Shown piece after piece: positions 7,952 through 19,200 of a DNA stretch of 64,000 nt. Below the pieces are notes generated by a model. The model was given only the letters and a program-made list of their open reading frames with translations, ran no database searches and was not told the origin of the DNA. The position numbers and the translations under genes are program-made. Each line of letters starts with the position of its first letter. Within the stretch, counting starts at the first letter, position 1. Origin of the DNA: Planctomycetota bacterium (lineage in GTDB: Bacteria > Planctomycetota > Phycisphaerae > UBA1845 > PWPN01); contig JAKLEZ010000004.1 of assembly GCA_022711465.1 (NCBI GenBank), forward strand, positions 186,001-250,000, written 5' to 3'.

Positions 7952-9079
7952 TCACCGGTCGATGTCCGGAATCACCAGATCCAGGCTTCCCATCATCGCC
8001 AAAGCGTCCGGCAGGAGCATTCCCTGGCTCGCCTCGCCAAACAGACTCAGGTTCGACAGCGACGGAGTGCGGAGCTTGAGCCGATACGCCCCGTCTTTGC
8101 CGTCACTCACCAACCGCACCAGAAAGCGCCCCCGGGCGGCCTCCACCGCATAGCAGAAGTCACCGGCCGGCAACTTGAGAACACGAGGCACCTTCTCCGC
8201 CATCACCGGCCCATCGGGAAACCGGTCCAAGGCCTGCTCGATGATCCGCAAGCTCTGCTCCAGCTCGGCCATCCGCACCATGTACCGGGCCAGTGAATCA
8301 CATTCCGGATAAGTCGGGATCTCGAAATCGAAATCTGGATAGGCGGAGTACGGCTCGGCCCGACGAACATCGTAGGCGACGCCCGCGCCACGAATCACCG
8401 GTCCAGTCGCTCCGTACCGGCGGCACATCTCCGCGCTGATCGGCCCGATGCCCTTCAGCCGCTTCTGGAAAATGATGTTCCCCGTGACCAGGTCCCGGTA
8501 CATCTTCAGCCTCGGCCGCATGTGGGTGACGAACGCCCGCGTGCCTCTCAGGAAGCTCTCATCCACGTCGTTGCAGACTCCGCCAAAGCGGTAGTAACAG
8601 TAGGTGAGACGGGCGCCGGTCAAACCTTCGAGCAAGTCCAGAATCCGCTCCCGATCGTCGAACGCGTACAGCAGCGGGGTGAAGCCGCCCAGATCCAGCA
8701 GAAACGCACCCCACCAGACCAGATGGCTGGATATCCGATTCAGCTCCGACGTGATCACCCGGATGTACTCGGCCCGCGGAGGAACCTGAATCCTGGCCGC
8801 CCGCTCGACCACGCCCACAAACGCGTGGGTATACATCATCGCCGAGAGGTAATCGATCCGGCTGGTGTTGGGCAGAAACTGGGCATAGGTCCGGTTCTCG
8901 CCCATCTTCTCCTGCATCCGGTGGATGTACCCGCAGACCGGCTCCGCCTCGACGAGGTATTCACCGTCCATCGTCAACCTGACCCGCAACACGCCATGCG
9001 TGGCCGGATGCTGCGGCCCCAGATTGAGCACGAACGTCTCGCGGCCGGCGGCCCTGGAGGAAGGCGCTTCTTTGACCAT
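7952..9079 (-). CDS. nuoD: NADH-quinone oxidoreductase subunit D (49 kDa)
   Basis: This 375-residue peripheral-arm subunit forms the quinone-reduction pocket with NuoB. The quinone-site histidine lies in LGPQHPATHG and the conserved tyrosine in ENRTYAQFLPNTSRIDYL. It is a separate NuoD, not the NuoCD fusion of enterobacteria. The ATG at 9079 overlaps the nuoC stop (TGATG); a GTG three bases earlier is an alternative start. The C-terminus SLDLVIPDIDR is the expected ending. The next gene is nuoH rather than nuoE, which is the key point for the missing NADH module. Confidence 0.95.
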   Translation of the reverse strand: MVKEAPSSRAAGRETFVLNLGPQHPATHGVLRVRLTMDGEYLVEAEPVCGYIHRMQEKMGENRTYAQFLPNTSRIDYLSAMMYTHAFVGVVERAARIQVPPRAEYIRVITSELNRISSHLVWWGAFLLDLGGFTPLLYAFDDRERILDLLEGLTGARLTYCYYRFGGVCNDVDESFLRGTRAFVTHMRPRLKMYRDLVTGNIIFQKRLKGIGPISAEMCRRYGATGPVIRGAGVAYDVRRAEPYSAYPDFDFEIPTYPECDSLARYMVRMAELEQSLRIIEQALDRFPDGPVMAEKVPRVLKLPAGDFCYAVEAARGRFLVRLVSDGKDGAYRLKLRTPSLSNLSLFGEASQGMLLPDALAMMGSLDLVIPDIDR

Positions 9080-9573
9080 CACGGGTTGAAGTCCTTCCTC
9101 AGCGGGTGATAAGTGGCGTCTTCAGGCAGCAGGAACGGCGTCAGGTCCGGGTGCCCGGCGAACCGGATGCCGAAGAAATCGTGCGTCTCCCGCTCATGCC
9201 AGTTCGCCCCCGGAAACACGGTACTGATCGTCGGAACCTCGGGATGCTCCCGGGGCACACGCGTTCGCACGGCTACCCGGAGCCGCTGCGTCGGATGAAA
9301 GAAGTCGTAGACGACCTCCATCTGACCCTCGGCCAGCCAGTCCACACCCGTAATTGTGTCAATGGCGAATCCGCTCTTGTCGAGCTCACCGGCCACCGCG
9401 ACAACCTGGTCGGGAGCGACGCTGGCGTCCAGATGAACGCCTCGCTCCGCATAGTCCACAACCTGAAACGGAATCGGCAGATGAGCCAGGGGATTCGGCC
9501 TCAGCGCAGGCCCTCCGTCGGGCACGGCCGGGCCGTCCAAGGAAGCCTTCTCACTCGGAATGTCACCACTCAT
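9079..9573 (-). CDS. nuoC: NADH-quinone oxidoreductase subunit C (30 kDa)
   Basis: This 164-residue peripheral-arm subunit carries the complex I 30-kDa signature NWHERETHDFFGIRFAGHP near residues 125-145, followed by LLPEDATYHPLRKDF, which is normal for the family. The first 30 residues are Pro/Gly-rich and variable, so the exact start is less certain than the frame. It lies 31 bases after nuoB and overlaps the nuoD start. The subunit scaffolds the NuoB-NuoD interface and binds no cofactor. Confidence 0.93.
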   Translation of the reverse strand: MSGDIPSEKASLDGPAVPDGGPALRPNPLAHLPIPFQVVDYAERGVHLDASVAPDQVVAVAGELDKSGFAIDTITGVDWLAEGQMEVVYDFFHPTQRLRVAVRTRVPREHPEVPTISTVFPGANWHERETHDFFGIRFAGHPDLTPFLLPEDATYHPLRKDFNP

Positions 9574-9604
9574 CGCAGGATGACCTGGGTGCTCGAACGT
9601 CCGG

Positions 9605-10117
9605 CTACTCCGGCTTCACTACCGGCCAACGCCGCTTTCCCGTCAGCTTCTCTTCCAGTTTGAGAATGCCCTCAATCAGCGCCTCCGGTCGCGGCGGGCA
9701 CCCGGGAACGTAAACGTCCACCGGAAACAGCTGATCCGCGCCTTCAACCACCGCGTACTGGCCCGGAAACACAAAGGGGCCGCCGGAAATCGCACAGTTG
9801 CCCATTGCGATAACCCATTTCGGCTCGGTCATCTGATCGTACAGCGTCTTGACCGCAGCGGCCATCTTCTTGTTGATCGTGCCGGCGATGATCATCAGGT
9901 CCGCCTGGCGGGGCGATGGCCGAAATACCTCCGCTCCAAACCGGGCCAGGTCGAACCGCGCCGCCCCCGTCGCCATCATCTCGATCGCACAGCACGCCAA
10001 ACCAAAGGTCAACGGCCAAAGCGAGTAGGCCCGCCCGAGGTTCAGCAGTTCGTCTAACTTGGCGAACTTGACGTGCGGGGCGCAGTCTTTCAGAAGCTGG
10101 TCTTCTTGCGCTTCCAT
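9605..10117 (-). CDS. nuoB: NADH-quinone oxidoreductase subunit B (N2 cluster)
   Basis: This 170-residue subunit binds the terminal [4Fe-4S] cluster N2 that reduces quinone. The four ligands are visible: the tandem C42-C43 in [11 protein letters not shown]108 in [10 protein letters not shown] and C140 in [10 protein letters not shown]. The protein is therefore a competent electron carrier, not a degenerate copy. The start at 10117 lies inside the end of nuoA (28-base overlap); a downstream start would remove part of the N-terminal amphipathic region. Confidence 0.95.
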   Translation of the reverse strand: MEAQEDQLLKDCAPHVKFAKLDELLNLGRAYSLWPLTFGLACCAIEMMATGAARFDLARFGAEVFRPSPRQADLMIIAGTINKKMAAAVKTLYDQMTEPKWVIAMGNCAISGGPFVFPGQYAVVEGADQLFPVDVYVPGCPPRPEALIEGILKLEEKLTGKRRWPVVKPE

Positions 10118-10494
10118 TCAAACACACCCTTCTTCCACGCATAAACGACCACCAGCGACAGCACCCCAACAAAGATGACCAGCTCGACGAAGTCGCGGAT
10201 CACGAAACCTTCCACCCGGTTGTAGACCACCGCAACCGGCACCAGGAAAAGCACATCCACCGCAAAGGCTACGAAAACCAGGGCATACAGGTAGTAGACC
10301 GCACTGTAGCGAATCCAGGCGTCGCCGATCGGCTCCATGCCGCATTCGATGGGCTGGCCGGTCTTGTTGGCACACTGGCGCGTCTTGCGGGCGGCCAGCA
10401 GGTGAACAATCACGATCGGCCCCAGGGCGAATGCCAGCCCACCAAGCCCGAAGGCAACCACATAGATCAGATCGACCACCGCGCCTTCACTCAT
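10090..10494 (-). CDS. nuoA: NADH-quinone oxidoreductase subunit A
   Basis: This 134-residue protein with three membrane helices is the first gene of the operon. The NuoA loop motif [20 protein letters not shown] contains the conserved cysteine of the loop near the quinone site. It is followed by nuoB with a 28-base overlap. About 330 bases separate its start from the terminator of the rRNA unit upstream, so the operon promoter should lie there. Confidence 0.94.
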   Translation of the reverse strand: MSEGAVVDLIYVVAFGLGGLAFALGPIVIVHLLAARKTRQCANKTGQPIECGMEPIGDAWIRYSAVYYLYALVFVAFAVDVLFLVPVAVVYNRVEGFVIRDFVELVIFVGVLSLVVVYAWKKGVFEWKRKKTSF

Positions 10495-10820
10495 CGCCGT
10501 CAGTTTCCCTCAAGCGTCGATGTGACCCTTGCTCCGCCACCAGGCCGCAACCACCACCGAGCCAAGCATCACACGCCTCGCCGCAGCGTCTTCGGTCCAT
10601 CGTCCCAGTCTCCATGGCTCGGCGAAGTCGTAACATTGTACAACGATCCGTGCGTCACGCCTACCCCTCGCTGCCCCCACCCCGCGACGCAGCCGCTGCG
10701 GAAGCGCCCTTCCAACCCCCGGGAGCGGTAACCAGCCATCGCCGCCGTTCGCGCCGCGCCCGCCGGCCCGCTGCACCCAGCCCCAAACCACCGACCCCCG
10801 CCGCCGGTCCGCATCGTATA
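10495..10820 (-). promoter_or_regulatory. Gene-free leader upstream of nuoA
   Basis: I see no convincing gene here. On the minus strand a -10-like TACAAT occurs at 10640-10635, but no good -35 hexamer stands at the right distance. It is only a weak candidate for the nuo promoter. The open frames crossing this stretch have no recognisable protein features. Confidence 0.3.
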
Positions 10821-10864
10821 GGTAAAAACAAAACCGCCGGGAGCGTTGCCGCTTCCCGGCGGTT
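10821..10864 (-). terminator. Rho-independent terminator of the 23S rRNA unit
   Basis: AACCGCCGGGA (10832-10842) pairs perfectly with TCCCGGCGGTT (10854-10864). Read on the minus strand, the hairpin is followed by TTTTGTTTTT. It lies about 110 bases past the 23S 3' end, which fits the end of that transcript. The space between them is too small and too dissimilar to hold a 5S rRNA gene. Confidence 0.85.
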
Positions 10865-10925
10865 GCAGTCTCTGAGTCATCGAACATGCGTACAAGCGAA
10901 TCGGACGAACCAAACGTTGAAGAAG

Positions 10926-10975
10926 TTCGAGCGTGATGGTGCTTTGATCCATGATGACAGTGCATCATTCATACG

Positions 10976-10983
<8 letters not shown>
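10926..10983 (-). repeat. 3' arm of the 23S precursor processing stem
   Basis: The segment 10958-10983 is the inverted complement of 13880-13905 over 26 positions, with only four differences, three of which are G-U wobbles in RNA. Two further blocks, GGTGCTTTGAT (10939-10949) and GTTCGAGCGTGA (10926-10937), also recur inverted at 13917-13927 and 13970-13981. The arms flank mature 23S and would form the long duplex cut by RNase III. Confidence 0.85.
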
Positions 10984-13879
<2,896 letters not shown>

Positions 13880-13887
<8 letters not shown>

Positions 13888-13981
13888 GCATGAATGACAT
13901 ACTGTCCATCCACCCAATCAAAGCACCTTTGACGCATACGTCGCGTCAATCAGAACGAGTTTTTCGCTCTCACGCTCGAAC
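13880..13981 (-). repeat. 5' arm of the 23S precursor processing stem
   Basis: This is the partner of the arm at 10926-10983. Pairing is continuous over 13880-13905 apart from one A-C mismatch, then resumes at 13917-13927 and 13970-13981 after internal loops. It lies between the 23S promoter and the mature 5' end, as expected for a leader that brings both ends together. Confidence 0.85.
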
Positions 13982-14122
13982 GTGATCTTGGATGGTTCGA
14001 TACCTGACTCGCTTGCAAACATATTCGCTTGTCAAAGAGCCGCCCCCGGCGCACCTCTCCGCCTCCCCCGCCCGCCAGTCTCACCACCGGCGGCCCGCAG
14101 GCCACTTCAAAGTGCACCGGAG

Positions 14123-14157
14123 CCCATCTAATATACACGCGGTCCCCCGTTTGTAAA
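14123..14157 (-). promoter_or_regulatory. Sigma-70-type promoter for the 23S rRNA gene
   Basis: On the minus strand a -35 TTTACA (14157-14152) and a -10 TATATT (14135-14130) are separated by 16 bases, predicting a start near 14123. This lies between tRNA-Ala and the 23S gene, so 23S can be transcribed without the tRNA. An AT-rich element in this GC-rich stretch makes chance less likely. Confidence 0.7.
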
Positions 14158-14250
14158 GGGGCCGCCACGCGATTTTCTCGACTTTTTTTCGCGCCCCCAC
14201 TGCCCCACCCTAACCCGTCACCAGTCGCCACCCCCACCACCACGTCCCCA

Positions 14251-14323
14251 TGGAGCCGAGCGGGCTCGAACCGCCAACCTCCTGGTTGCAAACCAGGCGC
14301 TCTCCCAGTTGAGCTACGGCCCC
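14251..14323 (-). tRNA. tRNA-Ala (anticodon UGC)
   Basis: The minus strand folds as a 73-base cloverleaf: acceptor GGGGCCG/CGGCTCC with discriminator A, anticodon stem CCTGG/CCAGG and loop TTTGCAA (anticodon TGC), and T-loop GGTTCGAGCC. The acceptor contains the G3-U70 wobble pair, the main identity element for alanyl-tRNA synthetase. No CCA is encoded. This isoacceptor usually sits in the 16S-23S spacer; here it precedes 23S with no 16S gene upstream. Confidence 0.96.
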
Positions 14324-14705
14324 AAGTCTCTGCCAGTCAAGAGCTTATGAAACCAGCCCTGGATCCTCCCCTCCCCGCCAGCCCTTGTTCTTCGTCCAAA
14401 AACACGCCCAAGTTGCGATAACCTGCTCGCCTTCCCAACACCCGGACACCCCAGATCAACGGCATTTTAATCGGCCAGCCACCAGGTCGCAACCCGCCAA
14501 CACCCGCCTGGACTCCCCACCGCCAAACGCCGACCGGCGAACCCGTCAGCCGACCCTCGAGCCGACCCGGCCACCCGCAGACCTGGGCCAGACCGGCTTC
14601 GCCAGCCCCCAAGACCCGCCTCCCCCAAAATCGCCATCTCCGCCCTCACCTGATAGAATCCCCTCGTCCCAAGACCCAGGGGGATACCCCGACACAGACC
14701 GTCAA
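14324..14705. other. Gene-free spacer between divergent tRNA-Ala and C25 peptidase
   Basis: This 382-base stretch should hold the tRNA promoter (minus) and the peptidase promoter (plus). I could not identify convincing hexamers for either. The open frame continuing upstream of the peptidase start is Pro/Arg-rich and looks non-coding. Confidence 0.4.
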
Positions 14706-16181
14706 ATGGATGAAGCCATGAAGCTGGATGCGAATCTTCTCCGCGTGCTCCCCACCGCCCTTCTCATCGCCCTCACCACCCTCGGCAAACTCACCGCGAC
14801 CGAGGTCGCCACCAGACCGGATTCGGCGGCCACACCCCCGCGATTCCTGATCATCGCCCCACAGCGATTCCATGAACCCCTGAACGAATACGCCCGCTCC
14901 AAGCAGCAGTCGTTCACCGTCGAACTGACCAGCCTCGAGACAGCTCTCGCCGACAAGAACCCGGGGGATGATCCAGAGCGGCTCAAGCGATTCATCTACG
15001 ACATTTGGAGGAAACGTGAGCTCCGTTACGTGCTCCTCGTCGGTGACGCCGACGTCCTGCCCGTGCGTTACATGGTCCTCGATCGGATCACTCCACCGGC
15101 CTTTGACTACGCGTTCTACCCCAGCGACCTGTACTACGCCGATCTGGCCAAGCCCGACGGGCGTTTTGAGGACTGGAACGCCAGGAAAGACACCTTCCAT
15201 GGCCGCTACTTCGGCGAAGTCCGAGGCGAAAAGAATAAGAAAGACCCGATCAACTACGACCAGATCGACTACCGCCCCGAGATTGCCGTCGGACGCTGGC
15301 CGGTCAGCACCCTCGAGGAGGTCCGCCTCCTCGCGAAGAAGTCGATGACCTACGAGGAATCCCTGCGTGCACCTGACAAAGACCCCCGGCGAGCAGCGTT
15401 CTTCGTGGTGGGGGGATGGGTCGACGTACGCGACCGCATGAGCCGCATCGCCGCCCGGTTGCCGTCAACCTGGGTGATCGATAAACGATACTACGCAGAC
15501 AAAGGCGCGACCGCTGCGACGCCGCCACCTGATGAGAAGAACGTCATCGACCTGCTGAACTCGGGCGTCCGGCTGGCTCTTCACGCCGGCCACGGTGAGG
15601 ACCTCCACTGGAACGATTCCCTGACCGTCAACAGCATCGCCAAGATCCACAACGCCGGCCATCTGCCGATCCTGCTGTCGGCCGGCTGCCTCACCGCCCG
15701 GTTCGCCACATTACCCCCCTACGAGCCGTATGTGGATCTCGAAGGACGCCCCCATGTCGGTTCGGATCACGGCGAAGTCTTCACTGAACCACCTCTGCCA
15801 CCGGCCCCCTACCAGACCGGAGTCTACAACCGCACCAGCCTCGGCGAGCAGCTCCTGCGGGCCAAACCCGATGGCGCCGTGGCCTACTTCGGATGCAACA
15901 CCGGCAGTCAGCCATGCGGCATGACCCTGCTGGAGGGCTTCATGGATACCTTCACCCGCCGGGCCGATCCACGCCTCGGCGATTGCTGGGCCGGTGCGAT
16001 CGCCTACTATTACGAGCATGAAAACCTCGCCCGGCTCAAACCCAACAACGACTGGTATCCGCCCAGCATCTTCTTCCAGGGAATGAAGTTCATGCTCTTC
16101 GGCGATCCGACGCTGCCAATGCCCGGACGACCACCCGCCCCGGGATCGCAGCCCGCCAGCCCGAAACTGGCTCGCGAGTAG
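14706..16181 (+). CDS. Secreted C25 (gingipain-like) cysteine peptidase
   Basis: This encodes 491 residues with an N-terminal signal peptide (LLRVLPTALLIALTTLG). The catalytic dyad of peptidase family C25 is visible: His296 in LALHAGHGEDLHW and Cys328 in LLSAGCLTARF. The caspase-like fold is also suggested by YVLLVGDADVLPVRY and RPEIAVGRWPVSTLEE. No adhesin, lamin-tail or secretion-signal domain follows the catalytic part, unlike classical gingipains, and the chain ends with MLFGDPTLPM and a Pro-rich tail. I chose the ATG at 14706; 14718 is equally possible. The substrate is unknown. C25 proteins in planctomycetes are often annotated only as hypothetical. Confidence 0.8.
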   Translation: MDEAMKLDANLLRVLPTALLIALTTLGKLTATEVATRPDSAATPPRFLIIAPQRFHEPLNEYARSKQQSFTVELTSLETALADKNPGDDPERLKRFIYDIWRKRELRYVLLVGDADVLPVRYMVLDRITPPAFDYAFYPSDLYYADLAKPDGRFEDWNARKDTFHGRYFGEVRGEKNKKDPINYDQIDYRPEIAVGRWPVSTLEEVRLLAKKSMTYEESLRAPDKDPRRAAFFVVGGWVDVRDRMSRIAARLPSTWVIDKRYYADKGATAATPPPDEKNVIDLLNSGVRLALHAGHGEDLHWNDSLTVNSIAKIHNAGHLPILLSAGCLTARFATLPPYEPYVDLEGRPHVGSDHGEVFTEPPLPPAPYQTGVYNRTSLGEQLLRAKPDGAVAYFGCNTGSQPCGMTLLEGFMDTFTRRADPRLGDCWAGAIAYYYEHENLARLKPNNDWYPPSIFFQGMKFMLFGDPTLPMPGRPPAPGSQPASPKLARE

Positions 16182-16210
16182 CTGCCCACGAGGGCCGCCG
16201 GTTCCACTGC

Positions 16211-19200
16211 CTACGGCGAGTCGTTCATCCATCCCGGCGTCGGAGCCATGGCCCCCCAGGCGGCCGACCCGTCGGGATAGCGACCGTAGGACACATCGGC
16301 CGTCTGCGCGCCGAAGACGACCTGGTCAACCGGAGTGACTCCGTCCACCGCGTAGAGGCCGATCTCGTCGCCACCCTTGCTCAATTTGAAGTTGACGTGC
16401 ATCCTGCCCAGGGTCGGAAGCTCGTCGGCCCAGAAGACCAGGTGCCCCCGCTCAGGGATGATCACGCCTTCGGGAATGCGACCTCTGGCCGGATCAGCGA
16501 AATCGTCAGTCAGGCTCATGCCGCCCATGTCGACAGCAAATGGGTTGGGGTTGTACACCTCGATCCAGTCCGAGTAGACGCCGGGAAGGTCCGGGTTCAC
16601 AATCGTCGTCTCGTTGTCGGCCATGAACTCGTTGACCACCAGGGGAAGCGCCGGAACGCTGAACACCCCTTCAACCAGGGCACTCCATTGCCCGTTGCTG
16701 TAGAGCCGGGCCTTCACCGTCATCGGACGGTCAATCACCACGGTTGTGTAAACCCTCAGCGTGCCGGTCAGTTCCAGGTCAAAGCTCAGGTCGTCGCTCG
16801 TGACCGAGCACTGGTGAACCTCGACCGCCAGAACGTTGCGGCCTCCGCTGATGCAGAAAGAAGGATCGATCGTCCCGGCGAAATACGTCGTCTCATTGGC
16901 GCCCTCCGCGCAGGTGCTGGCCAGTCGCCGGTAGCTCCAGCTCGATGGCATGTTGGTGGTGGCCGGCGGCGTGCGACCATTGAGATAGATGACCGCCCCG
17001 TCATCGCGCAGAACCCTGTACTGCATCTGAGTGCATGCCGCACCCACCGGCACGTCGAAAGACTTGCGGAAGTAGGTCGTCACGAACTTGTTGGAGGGGT
17101 ACGACCCGTAGCTGACCGTCGTGATCTCGTCGTGCTCGTCGGGGCTGTAGCCAAACTGAGCGTTCCCTTCCTTCCAGCCGCCGTCGGCGAAATCCGTGGC
17201 CGTCCAGGCGGTGCCCTGATTGGAGCCGTCGTCCAGGTAAAGCCACCTGGAGCCGGTCGAGATGAACGTCACGTTGGACATCCTCTCGGTGGCAGTCAGT
17301 GCCGCGGGCGACACCGCCCCGCCCCCCAGTCGGGGATCGCTGCCGTCGACCGTGTAGTAAAGGGTCCCCGAGGCGCCGCTCGGCTTCGACAGGGTCAGAA
17401 CAAAGCCCGCCTCGACGCTGCCCCCGGTCTGGCTGAGCAGCGGCGCGGGCACCGTCGGATACCAGCCGTGGCTGGTGAGCTGATTCAGCACCACGGCGTT
17501 CCGCTGCGGGAAGTAGGTGTTCATGATCCAGTTGATCTCGGGGATCCAGTGATCGTTCCGATTGAGCGGCGGATACCTCTTGGCGTCGCCCCAGCGAGCC
17601 GACTCGGCGATGATGGCCAGGTCAATCTGACTCGCCCGGGCCTGAAATCGGGCGACGTTCTCCGACAAGGTCAGCGCTCCGCCGTTGAACATGTGCTTCT
17701 GCACGCGGTCGCCAAAGCGCGTGCGATACTCCAGGTTGGCCGCGAGGCGCTGGTGCAGGTATTGGGGGTTGAACGCGCTGAACTCCGATCCGGCGGAGAA
17801 GGGCCCGGTCCGATCCTCGTTCACGTTGAGCAGCGTGTGCTCGTTGTCGTGCCTCATGAACTTGAAGCCCGAGGGGTTCACGCGGTTGTAGATCGCGTAC
17901 ATGTTGTTGGGCCGAACGTTGCCCAGGAAGGCGGAGACCGGACCATCGAGGTCGCCGGTGAAGAACGTGAGCAGGTTGTAGTCAATGGTGTTGTCCACAT
18001 CCACCAGGACCTCGTAGTCGGGGTTGCGGCTCCCGTCCGGATTGAGGCCCTGCACCCTGTAGTAGGCCTCGTCCGAACTGAAGCCCGCCTGACATGCCTG
18101 CCACAGCCGGTACCAGGCGCTCATGTTGCCGTCCGTGGCGTAGATCGTGTACGGACCCGCGTCCACCTTGACCACGTCGTAGTCGTCCGCATCGCCGCCC
18201 AGATAGGAGGCGGCAAAGTCGGCCTGGGCTCGCTCCTGCGTCTCGAAGATGCCCCAGTACTGGCCGTCCAGGTACAGGTGATAATACCGGCTGCGCGTGT
18301 AGGGCTGGCCCATGGCCCCTTGCGTGTCCCGCGCAAAAAGGTCCCGGATCATGGTATTGCGCGAGTCCCCGCCGAAGCTCCAGGAGTAATTTTGGTCGGT
18401 GCGCAGGTCCATCTTCCGGAAACTGCTCACGCCTTCGGCATCAAACAGAGGGTACTCCAGCGACTTCTGCCCGTAGGCGGCCCTGAAGAACAAACGGAAC
18501 GCATGCTTGGGATTGTCGCCGCTGCGGCTGTATCCGCCTCGGATCCGGACGCCGGCGTTGATCTGGAACCCGGGCCCGCCGTCCGGATGAATCAACTCCA
18601 CCGAGGCCGGGCGCTCCCAGGCTTCTCCATCACCCGAGGCGTGGGTGTAAATGCCCGTGCTCGGATCGAACAGGTGCTTCAGGTCGGTCACCAGCGAAAT
18701 GGACGGGATCGCAAGCAGGGCATCGTCGATCAGGCTGGAGTAACGCGTGCTGTTCACGATGTCCGGGTCCATGCCGTAGTCGAGCACCTGGCCGCTCACC
18801 CAGCCCGAGGGCCAGCCGGCCGGCGCCTGCCCGTTCGCCGACTGGGTGACGATATCGCTAAGGAACAGGTAGGTGTGGGTCATGACCTCCGAGGGAAGCC
18901 AGTGGGGCCGGAAGCCCGCGGCCCGCACGACGCTCGTGCGGCCAACGGTGATCGGACCGGTGTAGAGAATGCCGCTGGCCTCCGAGGGCGTCGAGCCGTC
19001 CACCGTGTAGCGAATCTCCGCACCAGGAGTCGGGCAGGAGAGTCTCAGGCTGAACGGCGCGCTTCGGAAACCTCGCTGCTGGTCAAACTCCACCGCCCGA
19101 ACAAAATCCACCACCCCGGGTACGTTGGGCTCACCGGGCGTGGGCTGCGGGAGATACTGGGGCAGGAAACTGTTGCTCGAGATCACCAGTTCCGGCAGGA

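Noticed and set aside
10867..10975. Possible 5S rRNA after 23S
   Set aside because: The spacer is about 110 bases, is mostly processing stem and shows none of the conserved 5S sequence.
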